Assembly (NCBI RefSeq): GCF_023721935.1
Contig: NW_026057588.1
Location: 10,775,846-10,839,845 of the forward strand
Reading direction: 5' to 3'
Origin: Panthera uncia
Taxonomy: Eukaryota; Chordata; Mammalia; Carnivora; Felidae
DNA length: 64,000 bases
Made by a program: the position numbers and the translations under genes. Numbering within the stretch: position 1 is the stretch's first letter; the number at the start of each line of letters is the position of its first letter. Positions 11,692-21,017 of this stretch are shown here, piece after piece. The notes below the pieces were generated by a model that saw only the letters and a list, made by a program, of their open reading frames with translations, did not search any database and was not told where the DNA came from.

Positions 11692-11782
11692 CTATGGGTC
11701 TCCCGTCAGCATAGAAAGTATCTGGTCAGTGAGAATCCCTGTGTAAATTCTCACAGCTGCTGTGCTTGTGCTGTACATGTCC
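11692..11782 (-). CDS. APOC2: APOC2, last coding exon only
   Basis: Apolipoprotein C-II is the obligate cofactor of lipoprotein lipase on chylomicrons and VLDL. This 91-nt exon encodes the C-terminal 29 residues, beginning DMYSTSTAAVRIYTG and ending LSMLTGDP, then TAG. The acceptor CTCCCCAG|G is consensus and its phase matches the human gene. The exon is the lipase-activating helix. Tyr, Ile, Asp and Gln, equivalent to human mature Tyr63, Ile66, Asp69 and Gln70, are all kept. The human C-terminal Lys-Gly-Glu-Glu is replaced by Thr-Gly-Asp-Pro. Earlier exons (signal peptide and lipid-binding helices) are missing because intron 3 runs into the N gap at 12006. Identity rests on this one short exon, its poly(A) signal and its synteny with CLPTM1. 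Confidence 0.88.
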
Positions 11783-11819
11783 CTGGGGAGAAAGGACAGA
11801 GGCTCTGAGCAGGGAGGAG

Positions 11820-12005
11820 CCCCGGGTCTTGGGCCCCAGGTCTGAGGGAGGATGAGGCTTGGGGCCCAGAATCATGTGTCCTGTGAGGGATGGTGGCTGG
11901 AACCCAAACTCCTGGATCCCCAGGTAGGACAGGGCTGGGATCTCAGAATCCAGGGTTCCGACAGAGCTCGGGGCCCAGACTCCTGGTTCCCCTGGGGGGG
12001 GGGGG
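11820..12005 (-). repeat. APOC2: APOC2 intron 3 with decayed 37-bp minisatellite
   Basis: Three or four degenerate units read on plus as GGGGCCCAGACTCCTGGTTC, AACCCAAACTCCTGGATCC and GGGGCCCAGAATCATGTGTC. The human APOC2 third intron is known for a chromosome-19-associated minisatellite, which supports both the gene call and the intron number. A run of G leads into the gap. Confidence 0.65.
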
Positions 12006-12015
12006 NNNNNNNNNN
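12006..12015. other. Assembly gap (10 N) standing for the missing APOE cluster
   Basis: Ten N between a G run and C-rich sequence. The left side is APOC2 intron 3 and the right side is TOMM40 intron 5. TOMM40 exons 6-10, APOE, APOC1, APOC4 and APOC2 exons 1-3 should lie here by mammalian synteny. Confidence 0.9.
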
Positions 12016-12209
12016 GCTCCCACCCCCAACCCCCCGGCCAACCCCAGGGGCTCCGCTCTCACAGCCCGTCCGGGCCTGACCTCCGCTCACCCCTCCAACG
12101 GCTCCTGCAGCGGAGCCCCCTGTAGTCTGCTCTCCCCGGCGGGGCCCGTTAGAAGCTACACCAGCTCCTGTCCCTCTCATGCTGACAGTGGCCCCTGACG
12201 CAGAGTGAA

Positions 12210-12900
12210 GGCTCAAGTCCTACAGAGCCTCCTGCGATTTGGCTCCTCACCCCTCACCCCTCGGGCTTCTAGCTCTCCCTCCTACCCCACCCGTTATAAA
12301 GCCTCCGGCCCCAGGGCCTTTGTGCCTGTTGCCCCCTCAGGCTCAAGACCTCCTTCCCCCCACCCCTCTCTGCCGGGTACCTCCCCTCCCACCCTTAGTC
12401 TTTGTTCAAGTATCACTTACAGAAGGGGGCTTTCTCCGAGGACCCCATTTTCTTTCTTTTTTTTTTTTTTTTAATTTTTTTTTTCAACGTTTTTTATTTA
12501 TTTTTGGGACAGAGAGAGACAGAGCATGAACGGGGGAGAGGCAGAGAGAGAGGGAGACACAGAATCGGAAACAGGCTCCAGGCTCCGAGCCATCAGCCCA
12601 GAGCCCGACGCGGGGCTCGAACTCACGGACCGCGAGATCGTGACCTGGCTGAAGTCGGACGCTTAACCGACTGCGCCACCCAGGTGCCCCGAGGACCCCA
12701 TTTTCGAAGGCCCTAGTCTTTCCCAGCCCCTATCGCCTGACACGGACACCTTGTCTTTTACGCGATGCTTTGCCAGCATCTGCGTCCTCTGGAATGGAAG
12801 CTCCCAGAGGGCAGACTTAACTCTCCTTTGCTCCCTTCTCCTCAGGGCCTGGAACGTGCACGGTACACGCCCAGGCAACACGCATTATGAATGTTGAGAA
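12210..12900 (+). repeat. L2 LINE fragment, split by a SINE
   Basis: CCAGGGCCTTTGTGCCTGTT, TAGTCTTTGTTCAAGTATCA, GGAATGGAAGCTCCCAGAGG and AGGGCCTGGAACGTGCACGG follow the L2 3' order. It is interrupted at 12453-12690. Confidence 0.75.
12453..12690 (-). repeat. SINEC_Fc-type SINE (reverse)
   Basis: Reverse-oriented copy flanked by a perfect 15-bp duplication, GAGGACCCCATTTTC (12438-12452 and 12691-12705). Confidence 0.95.
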
Positions 12901-13451
12901 ATCAGACACGCAGAGCCAGAAAAAAGGGGAACCAAGGAGAGACCAGACGTACAGACACAGGTCGGTCGGTCCCTGCCCACACCAACCCGAATGGGAACTT
13001 TCCTCGGCCGCTTCTGTCTCAAGACTGCCGGCCCCCCGCCCCCACAACTGCACGGGGACTCACCCTCCCCGTTATCTATGCAGCCCAACAATCCAAGCCC
13101 GTAAGCAGTCAGAGCAGCTCACGTTTCCCTGGGACCCATTTCGTGTCCCACGCCACTTGAAGTTTTTTTTTCACACGGATGAACTTAAACGAACTTAACC
13201 AGCCTGTGGGGCAGATGAGGAAACGGAGGCCCACAGAGGTGATGGAACTCGCCCACGACCGCAGCGAAGTCAGTGGCAGAACTGGGGTTTGAACCTGCTC
13301 GCTTGCGCTCAAATGCTAGACTGCGGGAGGCTTCGAGCTCACGTCTGCCCCTGGCCATTTCCGGACGGTGGGAAAGGATGTCCAGACAAGGGACTGGACG
13401 TGCTGGGAAAGCTGGGACTGAGATCTACCCTCCAAGCCCTGCGTCTCTTAC

Positions 13452-13557
13452 CTGAACCCACCAGGACGTCCGGGTTCCCCAGAGTGACGGCGGCCGTGAA
13501 GTCAGAACCCCGGTACTCCCCATCCACCTGCCAGTTCACGAACTTGGACTGCTGGGT
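13452..13557 (-). CDS. TOMM40: TOMM40 exon 5
   Basis: 106 nt. Encodes TQQSKFVNWQVDGEYRGS and on to VLVGS plus one base of a Gly codon. The donor is CAG|GTAAGA. Confidence 0.95.
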
Positions 13558-16451
13558 CTGCAGGCGGAAGGGACGGTGTAGAGGGCAGCCTGGTGCTCGG
13601 GGTGGCCGGGGGAGCAGCCGACCGGTCTCTCACTTACCTGGATGGCCATCTTGGACCTGAGGCCAGGGCCCAGCTGGTGAATGACCTGAGCATTGAGGCT
13701 GCCGCTATTGTCCATGTCACCCACCAGCACGGGGAATGCCTGTGGCACAGAGGGCAAGGTTAGAGGTCAGAGGTCTAACACAGAAATACACGAGTGATGA
13801 GCCTAGGTGAGAAGCCTAGCGTCACAAAAACCCACACTGAAGTCCCCTCCCCCAGGAAGCCCTCCCTGACCGCCTAGGCTGAGTCAGGCTCCCCTCCCCC
13901 ATTTCAGTCCTGGCTACCCTGGACTGTCTGGGGACAGTCCGAAAGGTCTGTTCCCTTTCTCGACTATGCTGCGAATCCCATGGCTGTGTCAGTCACCGCT
14001 CCGTCTCCAAAACTGCCCAGCACAGGGCTGAGCACAAAATGGGGTACGATGAAGGTTTGTCAAACACGTGAATTTATTGAATGGAAATAGTCGATATAAG
14101 CAGAGACCCGATTCAATCCCCTGGCTCCAGCTGTGTCCTGCCCAGCCTCCTTCCAGGCCCCCCGTTTTGCCCCCATTCCCTTAGCCTCTGCATGGCAGCC
14201 TGAAGGGTACTTCTAAAAAAAATTTTTTTTTTCTAACATTTATTTGTTTTTGAGACAGAGAGAGACAGAGCATGAACGGGGGAGGGTCAGAGAGAGGGAG
14301 ACACAGAATCTGAAACAGGCTCCAGGCTCTGAGCTGTCAGCACAGAGCCCGACGTGGGGCTCGAACTCACTGACCGAGAGATCATGACCTGAGCCGAAGT
14401 CGGCCGCTTAACCGACTGAGCCACCCAGGCGCCCCTGAAGGGTACTTCTAAAAGCACAAATTTGACCACCTTCGTCGTTCAGATCTTTCCGTGGCTCTCC
14501 ACTGCCCCCTAGAGAAAGCCCACATGCCTTGTTTGGCATTCAAAGCCCTGCACGATCTACAGTGCAGCCCTGCCCTACTCTGGGTCATCGCTGCTTGGTG
14601 ACCCCGGCCCTGACCCAGCACAGGGCTGGGCAGACGACAGGGCTTCAGGATGAAGGAATGACCGGCCATGTTCCAATGACCTCGGAAAGCCAATCCCCAC
14701 CTCCCAACATCCTCCGCTCCCTCAACAGCTCCCGCCTCCTGCGACACTGAGCCTTGGTTAGAAGACAGACACAATACATTACAGATAAGAGGAACCTCAC
14801 CTCTGTGGGACTCAGCTGCTTTGTCCCCACGTACGTGACCCCGAAGTGGTAGTTGGACTCCCCGATTGTGCTGAGGGTTACCGTGTGGTTCACCTGGGAG
14901 AAGAGGGCGGGCTGTGGAGCCGAGTCTGTGGGCCAATCGCCGATAAACCCAGCTTCAACCTGCCCCCAGCAAAGCTCCCTTCCAGGCTAGGATGGGGACG
15001 CTTGCCAGTCGGGCTTCCCCACCAGGGAGGAAAAGACACGTGGCTAAGGGCTGGGCAGGGGATGAAGACGGGGAGGTTCGGCCCCACCAGACCACGTACT
15101 CAAAGAAACAATAAGTTGGGGATGCGGCTACATACCCGGTACTTTGCCTGGATGTTAAGGGGGGGAGGGGTACCTCTGGATTCTGGGTCCCTAAACACTT
15201 CCACTGGACCCAATGAGCAGTCAGCCTGGCACTGTGTCTCTGAGAGTCTTTTCAGGTACCAAGGAGCCTAGCCCTTCAGGGGGAGCAAGGGGGTTGTATG
15301 TGTCGGCGCAGGGAGACGGCTGGGGTGACCGCTGGAGGGAAAGGGCACCAGGAGGGCTCACCTGGAAATGGTTACTCAACCCTTTGTTGACTGTGAGCTT
15401 GACACCTTCCATCTGAATGGGAAACAGCTCTGAAGAGGACAAACACTGTCACTCTCCACACACGCACACCCCCACGCAAACACATCTCACCCCTTCCTGC
15501 CCTACCATCCCCGCACTCCCTTCTCCAGGGACCCAGAAGCAGAGCACTGCACGAAGTACCCCGGCCAGGAAAGAGACCGTCTAGGCTAGTAGATGGGGCC
15601 AGGACCAGAGCCTCCGCCTGCATCCAAATCCCAAAGCAACCACCTACTGCCCATTTGACTCAAGACAAGTCGCTTTAACTCTCTCTGTCAAACTTGTCAC
15701 CTATGGCATCTGTAAGCTCACCACGTGGAGGCACCGCAAACATTTCGTGGGGTGACATGCCCCGAACGCCAAAACAATGCTCAAGAAGCCATCACCGCCT
15801 TTGCTATCATACTTGTTCCAAGCCAAGAGCCAGAAGCCTTGAATTCCACCCCCACCGGACCCTTGCTGACACAGTGACCTTGGGCCTCAGTTTCCTTCCC
15901 GATCACACAAGAAGGCTGGCTTGGCTGATCCCGGGGGCTCCTAAGATCCCTAAGGCTTTACTCCACTGCTCTGGCATTCCATCCTGAGGTTCCACCATTT
16001 GATCCCCTCGTTCTGTGCTCCAAGTCCAACGTTCCACCTCTCGATCCTAACGTCAACTCCTAACGCTGTTAGTTTCCAATGGTCCGTGCCAATTCCCAAG
16101 GTCCTCAGAGTGCTCTCCCTCCCCCACTCCCCCGAGATCCGGGCCCTCACACCCCTGCCGGGTCTCTCGCCCCTCACCCTTGCACTTCCGGTGGCACTCC
16201 TCGAACGTGCCCGGGTTGGGCAGGCAGCCGCAGGCCCCATCGTCCGCAGTCCCTGCGGCGCTGCCGGCCGCAGCACCGGGGGTCCTTTCCGAACCTCGAC
16301 CCGCACCAGCCCCAGCGCCCAGACCGCCCCCGAGTGGCGGCAGCGTGAAGCCCGGAGGAGAGGGCGGAGGCGGCGGCAGTCCCACGAGGGCGGGCGCGGG
16401 CGGCGGCGGCGGCCCTGCGGGAGGCGAGCTAGCGGCCAAGACGTTCCCCAT
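13452..16451 (-). CDS. TOMM40: TOMM40 gene, exons 1-5 (3' half missing)
   Basis: TOM40 is the beta-barrel channel of the mitochondrial outer-membrane translocase, through which nearly all nuclear-encoded mitochondrial proteins pass. Exons 1-5 (16178-16451, 15362-15429, 14801-14893, 13638-13739, 13452-13557) give 214 continuous codons plus one base, all with GT/AG introns and correct phases. Residues 1-40 form the Pro-rich cytosolic tail (MGNVLAASSPPAGPPPPPAP). The CGCLPNPGTFEECHRKCKE segment follows, then barrel strands from about residue 92 onward (GESNYHFGVTYVG, GDMDNSGSLNAQ, WQVDGEYRGSDF). The family length is about 361 residues, so the last 147 are absent. No exon 6 was found between 12016 and 13451, and the N gap follows. 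The start is the ATG inside a CpG island. The gene lies head-to-tail with NECTIN2, as in human. Confidence 0.96.
13638..13739 (-). CDS. TOMM40: TOMM40 exon 4
   Basis: 102 nt, 34 codons, AFPVLVGDMDNSGSLN to SKMAIQ. Phase 0 on both sides. Confidence 0.95.
13820..14090 (+). repeat. L2-like fragment
   Basis: CAGGAAGCCCTCCCTGACCG and CAGCACAGGGCTGAGCACAA are typical old L2 phrases. It lies in TOMM40 intron 3. Confidence 0.45.
14219..14435 (-). repeat. SINEC_Fc-type SINE (reverse)
   Basis: Inserted in an L2 fragment, with the 18-bp duplication TGAAGGGTACTTCTAAAA (14201-14218 and 14436-14453). Confidence 0.95.
14801..14893 (-). CDS. TOMM40: TOMM40 exon 3
   Basis: 93 nt, 31 codons, VNHTVTLSTIGESNYHFG to KQLSPTE. 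Phase 0 on both sides. Confidence 0.95.
15362..15429 (-). CDS. TOMM40: TOMM40 exon 2
   Basis: 68 nt. It completes a Glu codon and reads LFPIQMEGVKLTVNKG to NHFQ. Acceptor CTTCAG, donor CAG|GTGAGC. Confidence 0.95.
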
Positions 16452-16660
16452 GGTCGCCTGCAAGGGGAAAGGTCAGAGGGCGAAGGTCAGGGCCCGCGCA
16501 CTCCAGGTCCAGTCCCAGCCAAACCCGCTGTGCCCCGGGCCCCGGTTCTCACTGGCGGCAGCGCCTGCACCCGGCCTGGGCTCCGCTCCCACCCCGTGCG
16601 CCACGCGCAACCGAACCCGCTGCCGCCGCCGCCGCCACCGTCGCCCCGCCCCGCCTAGCC
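16150..16660 (-). promoter_or_regulatory. TOMM40: CpG island over TOMM40 exon 1
   Basis: Dense CpG and GC-rich sequence spanning the coding start and about 200 bp upstream, with no TATA box. Followed upstream by a CCAAT-box array. Confidence 0.8.
16178..16451 (-). CDS. TOMM40: TOMM40 exon 1 (start codon at 16451)
   Basis: 274 nt, 91 codons plus one base. Pro- and Gly-rich N terminus, then ADDGACGCLPNPGTFEECHR. The donor is AAGG|GTGAGG. The length of 91 codons equals the human exon. Confidence 0.96.
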
Positions 16661-16661
16661 C

Positions 16662-17077
16662 ATTGGCTCAGCGTGCCCTGGGATCCGCCTACTAGCCCCA
16701 AGGCCTGGCCCTGCAATTGGAGTCATGGCTGGGAGTCCCACCCACCTCTTTGGGACGTCCTTTTCTATTGGTTCCCACTCACAGGCAGGTCAAGGCACAC
16801 CTCCCCGCCTTTGCCATTGGCTCGCAGTGCTCACATTTATTGGCTCGCAACGCCGCGGGTTCCGGTGTTCGTCCGTCATTGGTCTGCGCTGCGCACTTTG
16901 AAACGCCCACTGACTCGTCGCCTCCGCCCCTCTCGAGAGGGCGTCCCTCTTTCGACTCCGCCCCGCGGCGAAGTTGCCATTGTAATTGGTCTGCTTTGGC
17001 CCTTGAAGCATTCTGATTGGCTCCGCGGGTACAGGAGGCCGACCCTGGTGACGTATCCGGCCTGGTACGGTCATTGG
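16662..17077 (-). promoter_or_regulatory. TOMM40: Array of nine CCAAT boxes upstream of TOMM40
   Basis: ATTGG on plus, that is CCAAT in the TOMM40 sense direction, at 16662, 16716, 16767, 16816, 16839, 16878, 16985, 17016 and 17073. Most are in ATTGGCT or ATTGGTC contexts preferred by NF-Y. The array begins 211 bp upstream of the start codon. Confidence 0.7.
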
Positions 17078-17284
17078 CTAACGTGCCAGGGTCGAGGGAC
17101 GCGGGTAAAGGTGGGTTGCGCGGCAGAAGCTGCTAGGCAGCAAGGTCAGGCCTCTCGTCCCACCAGGCACCGCGGCGGACGGGCAGCCCCTAGGTCCAGA
17201 GTCGGCGACCAAAACCCGGAAGTGCTGACCCTTCCCACAGTGCCTCGGGAGAACTCTAACCGGTTTATGTGAACCCTGTCCTGC

Positions 17285-17880
17285 GGCTTCTTACCCACAA
17301 TGCCCCTTACCTACTTAACGCGAGACAGTTGCGGTAGACCCACCCCTTTTGTTACCCATCATCCCTTCTGTTCCCCGCCCCCACTTGCGTCACTGCGGCT
17401 TCTATCTTTGGCCCATTCATTCCCGTCCTATTACCCAGCATGCCTCTGTCCCATTCATTTCAGCCTCATTTCTTCAACTACCTATAGCTCGTTTCTGCCT
17501 GTTCACTTCCATCATCCTAGCGCTTCTTTAATTAGCCATGATGTTTTGGGTCCATTACCCATCATGCCTGCCGGCCCTGTTTCTCTATTATTCCTCTGCC
17601 TCTGGCTCATTCATTCAGTTCTATTAACCATAATGCCCTGAGCTCCTATTGCATTATTCGTAATTTTGCCTTTGGCCTATTCTTACTTGCCATTTATCCT
17701 TTAAACCTGAGTCCCTCAAACTGAATTACTGCCATTTCTATCTTTGTTCCGTTTATTCCTGTCCATTACCCATAGATTGTCGTTCCCTGTCATTAACCAC
17801 CGTTCCCTGGACTCCTCCCCCTTTCCTTCCATTATCCACCATTATGTTTTTGGCTTACGCGTTTTTGCTCATTATCCGCT

Positions 17881-17935
<55 letters not shown>

Positions 17936-18035
17936 TTAGATATCTTTGGCCCTTTTATTTTTTGCCTGTAACCCATCTTGACGTCTATCCTACTGATTCC
18001 TTCGAGCTCTAGGCGCCCTCTTCATTTCCCATCAT
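17285..18035 (+). repeat. Decayed tandem repeat with ACCCATCATGCC core
   Basis: Variants of TTACCCATCATGCC and CCATTCATTCC recur about every 40-70 bp (for example 17353, 17432, 17557, 17626, 17765 and 18027). It fills most of the region between the TOMM40 promoter and the NECTIN2 3' end. Confidence 0.55.
17884..17926 (+). repeat. (TA)n microsatellite
   Basis: About 21 TA units followed by a T run, inside the decayed tandem repeat. Confidence 0.97.
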
Positions 18036-18089
18036 GTTCCACTCCCATCCCCTTCACATCCCGCAGAAAACACAATTTGACACCCGGTC

Positions 18090-18911
18090 AAAGTATAAAC
18101 TCAGATTTTGTAGGAAATGCTGTATTACAAAACTGTATTATATCCCCACCCACCCCCTCCAACCCCCACCCCCTGCCAGGAGACGTTTGGGTTCCATCCC
18201 CACTGGGCAGGAGTAAAAGGACTCAGTAGTCTTCAGCGTAACAGCAAATTCTTCTCCTAAGGCTGGGACTGGCAAGGCACACTGCATGAGGCTTACCTCA
18301 TCCTAACCCCGGGCTGGGGCTTAATTCCCTCTAGACAGGAATTGGGGTAGTGGGGGCTCAGGGAAGGGTCTGGACCCCTGAGACTCCTGCCTGCAGGAGG
18401 GAGATGAGGAAGTTCCGCTTTGGGCTGGGGAATCCCCTCCCTCTTGCCTTTGGGGAACAGACAGGGTGGGGAGGGGGAGAGTGGGGCTCTGCTGCCTGGA
18501 GGGCTCAGGTCTGAGCAGCAGGGTGCCCCCACCAACTACCCCAGGAGAGCTATTGGGAGTTTACTTCCTGAGGACACATCAGAGGTCTGGGGTTCTTCTT
18601 TGGGGTTTTGAGGGAGTCTGGAGATGACGGGACGTGAGAGGTATGATCTAAAGTCACAGTCTTAGGAGTCCTCGGGTCAGAGGCTGTGCAGGAATGTGCT
18701 TCCCCACCCCCACCTGAGATAAGGTTGCCAGGTTTCTGTTGTCATGACTGGTTTCTCTGGGTCAGAGATCATGGATTAGAGGTCATTGTGGAGCCACCGA
18801 AGTAGAAGTCACAGATGAGATGCATTTTTGTGTGTTAACTGACAGTGGCCTGGCCTGGCAGAAAGTTGAGGGATCAAAAAGTGAGAGGCAAGAGGCCAGG
18901 GCCACGGCAGC
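18090..18911 (-). other. NECTIN2: NECTIN2 (long isoform) 3' UTR, approximate
   Basis: Sequence after the stop codon at 18912-18914. No canonical AATAAA was seen close to the stop. Two AATACA hexamers (minus strand) at about 18120-18145 are candidate variant signals, and AATAAA occurs at 17954-17959. The end is therefore uncertain. Confidence 0.4.
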
Positions 18912-19184
18912 TCACACATACATGGCTCGGGACATGACAAAGCCTTTGCTCCGGTAGGAATCAGCGGGGCTAGAGTAGGACAGGGCGTCATAGATGGGGT
19001 TGATCTTGTCCAAATAGTCTTCCTCCTCCTCCTCCTCCTCCTCCTCCTCCAAGTCCAGGGAAACCCTCTCCACAGCAGGTGGCCCTGGAGGCACCAGGAT
19101 GGGTGACCCCAGGCCTGTAGCCCCCAGGAGCAGGGGCCCTGACCTCTCTTCCAAGGTGGGCAGCTCATGATATCGAGGCATATC
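18912..19184 (-). CDS. NECTIN2: NECTIN2 exon 9 (terminal, long isoform)
   Basis: 273 nt including TGA, codons 454-543. DMPRYHELPTLEERSGPL, a ten-Glu run, YLDKINPIYDALSYSS and the PDZ-binding AMYV end. The Glu run is encoded by a (TCC)n tract on plus. Confidence 0.96.
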   Translation of the reverse strand, partial: DMPRYHELPTLEERSGPLLLGATGLGSPILVPPGPPAVERVSLDLEEEEEEEEEEDYLDKINPIYDALSYSSPADSYRSKGFVMSRAMYV

Positions 19185-20980
19185 CTGGGGGCAGGGAGGG
19201 AAAAAGCCCAAAGTCATCTCCTGAGCACACAGAATCCCAATCCGCCCCTTGACCCCCAAATCTCGACCATCTCCTTATGCCAACCAGACCTAACCTTACC
19301 CCTTGCGGCCAGGGCTGAAATTGCTCTGGGGCAGTCATATGGCTTATCCAGAACTCAAAGCCCAGACCCCATCGCTCCTGGGCCTCTCCTTTGTCTTTTG
19401 ATCCCTGACCACAAGTCTTTCTCCACGAACCTTTGACTTCAATCTTCAATCTTATCCTCAACTACTTAACCTTAAGGCCGAAACAGCTCCTTGAACCTCG
19501 GTTTGTCTCAACTTTGATAGGACCCCTGACATCCAGCAGACCGCTTTCACTGACTGAGTGACCTTGAGCTCTAACCTCATGTTCTTGCGCTTTTTCAACC
19601 AAGATCTCCCCCACTGAATCCTAAACACATCTTGATTCTCTAAGCTCTGACCAGAGACATGGCCCTGACCTTGAATTGTGACCTTTAATGTCAGGAGCTG
19701 ACCCTGGCCCTAAACCCACCCCTGACCTGCCCTGAGCTCCTACCTGCTCAGCACATGAGACGCCAGCATCAAAGTAGGGAGTCTTGAGCGGGCTGTGCTC
19801 CGAGGCCCCAAGAGTGAAGAGCTGGGAGGGCTGCAGGGAAGGAAGAGGGGCGGGTCAGGACAACCCCCGCCCCCCATGGCTGGCCTCTCCCAACCAGCTC
19901 CCCCTCCTAGCCCCCGCCTCAGTGGGGAAAGGTGGGTATGGGTGTGGGTGCAGCCGGGTACCGGGGGAAGTGCTCACCATCTCTGGCTCCTCGAGCTTCG
20001 CCTTGGGTGTTGGTGGCTTGTACGAGGGAGGCCCCTCCAGACTGTGGAGTAGGAGGTAGGTCAAGGTGGAGGCTCAGACAGGAAGAGCCCTCCTATCCCA
20101 GGTCACCGCACCTGCTCTCCCCTCTAACTGATCTCCCTTTCCACCGCCCATGTGCCCCCTTGCCCAGCTAATGCCTAATCACCCCCATCAATTTCTCTTC
20201 TTCCAGGAAGCCTGCCTGATTCTCCAGGAGGGTCAGGAATTCTGGACATATGGTTACATCTAGCTTTTCTTCCCTCTCAGAGCATTTACTGAGTTTGTGT
20301 TTGAAATATTATTTCTGATATCATCCAATAACCATATCCCACTGTGAAGCAGTGTGAAGGAAAAAATGAAATCTGGGTCTTCAACAGTGTTCTCAGAACT
20401 CGCCATGAGGAAGTCAGGAAGTATTTGTTAATAGAATGAATGAATAAACGAAATGCTTTCCTGGCCTCCAACCTAGGATACAATTCCCTCATCATACATA
20501 CCCGCAGACCAGAGCATCCTGCATGCATAATGAGTGCCTACTGTGCCTTCAATCCCCAGCTCGGATGTTGCCTCCCCCAGGAAGCCCTCCCTGACCCTCC
20601 ACGCTGGGTCAGGGGCCCCCTCTGGCCTCTCACAGCTCTCTCAGCTTTTCTAGCCCATCGCCGGCCATGCTGGACTGCCACTCTCTAGGGATGGGTCTGT
20701 TTCCTCCAGACTGTGAGCCCCAGGAGGGCAGGGCCATCTCAGGCACCACAGGGTCTCAGCCCTGGGTTGGACAGAGGAGATCGATGGCAAGTTGTTGGTT
20801 TGAACTGACTAGATGATTAAGGCAGTGGTTCAGAAAATTTCTTGTGCATCAGAATAACTCAGGGAACTTGTTATAAATACAGATTCCGAGCCCTTCCTGT
20901 AAAAGTTCTGATGTAGTAGGTTTCGTATAAGCTCGGGAATCTACATTGTCAACAAGTGTTCCACCCCTGCCGTGCGCGCG

Positions 20981-21017
<37 letters not shown>

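Noticed and set aside
7045..12005. Possible APOE or APOC1 between CLPTM1 and TOMM40
   Set aside because: I looked for the amphipathic apolipoprotein exons on minus and found only the APOC2 terminal exon. APOE is not in the sequenced bases.
12016..13451. Possible TOMM40 exon 6
   Set aside because: No frame encodes the conserved stretch expected after VLVGSG. The interval is L2, a SINE and MIR-like sequence.
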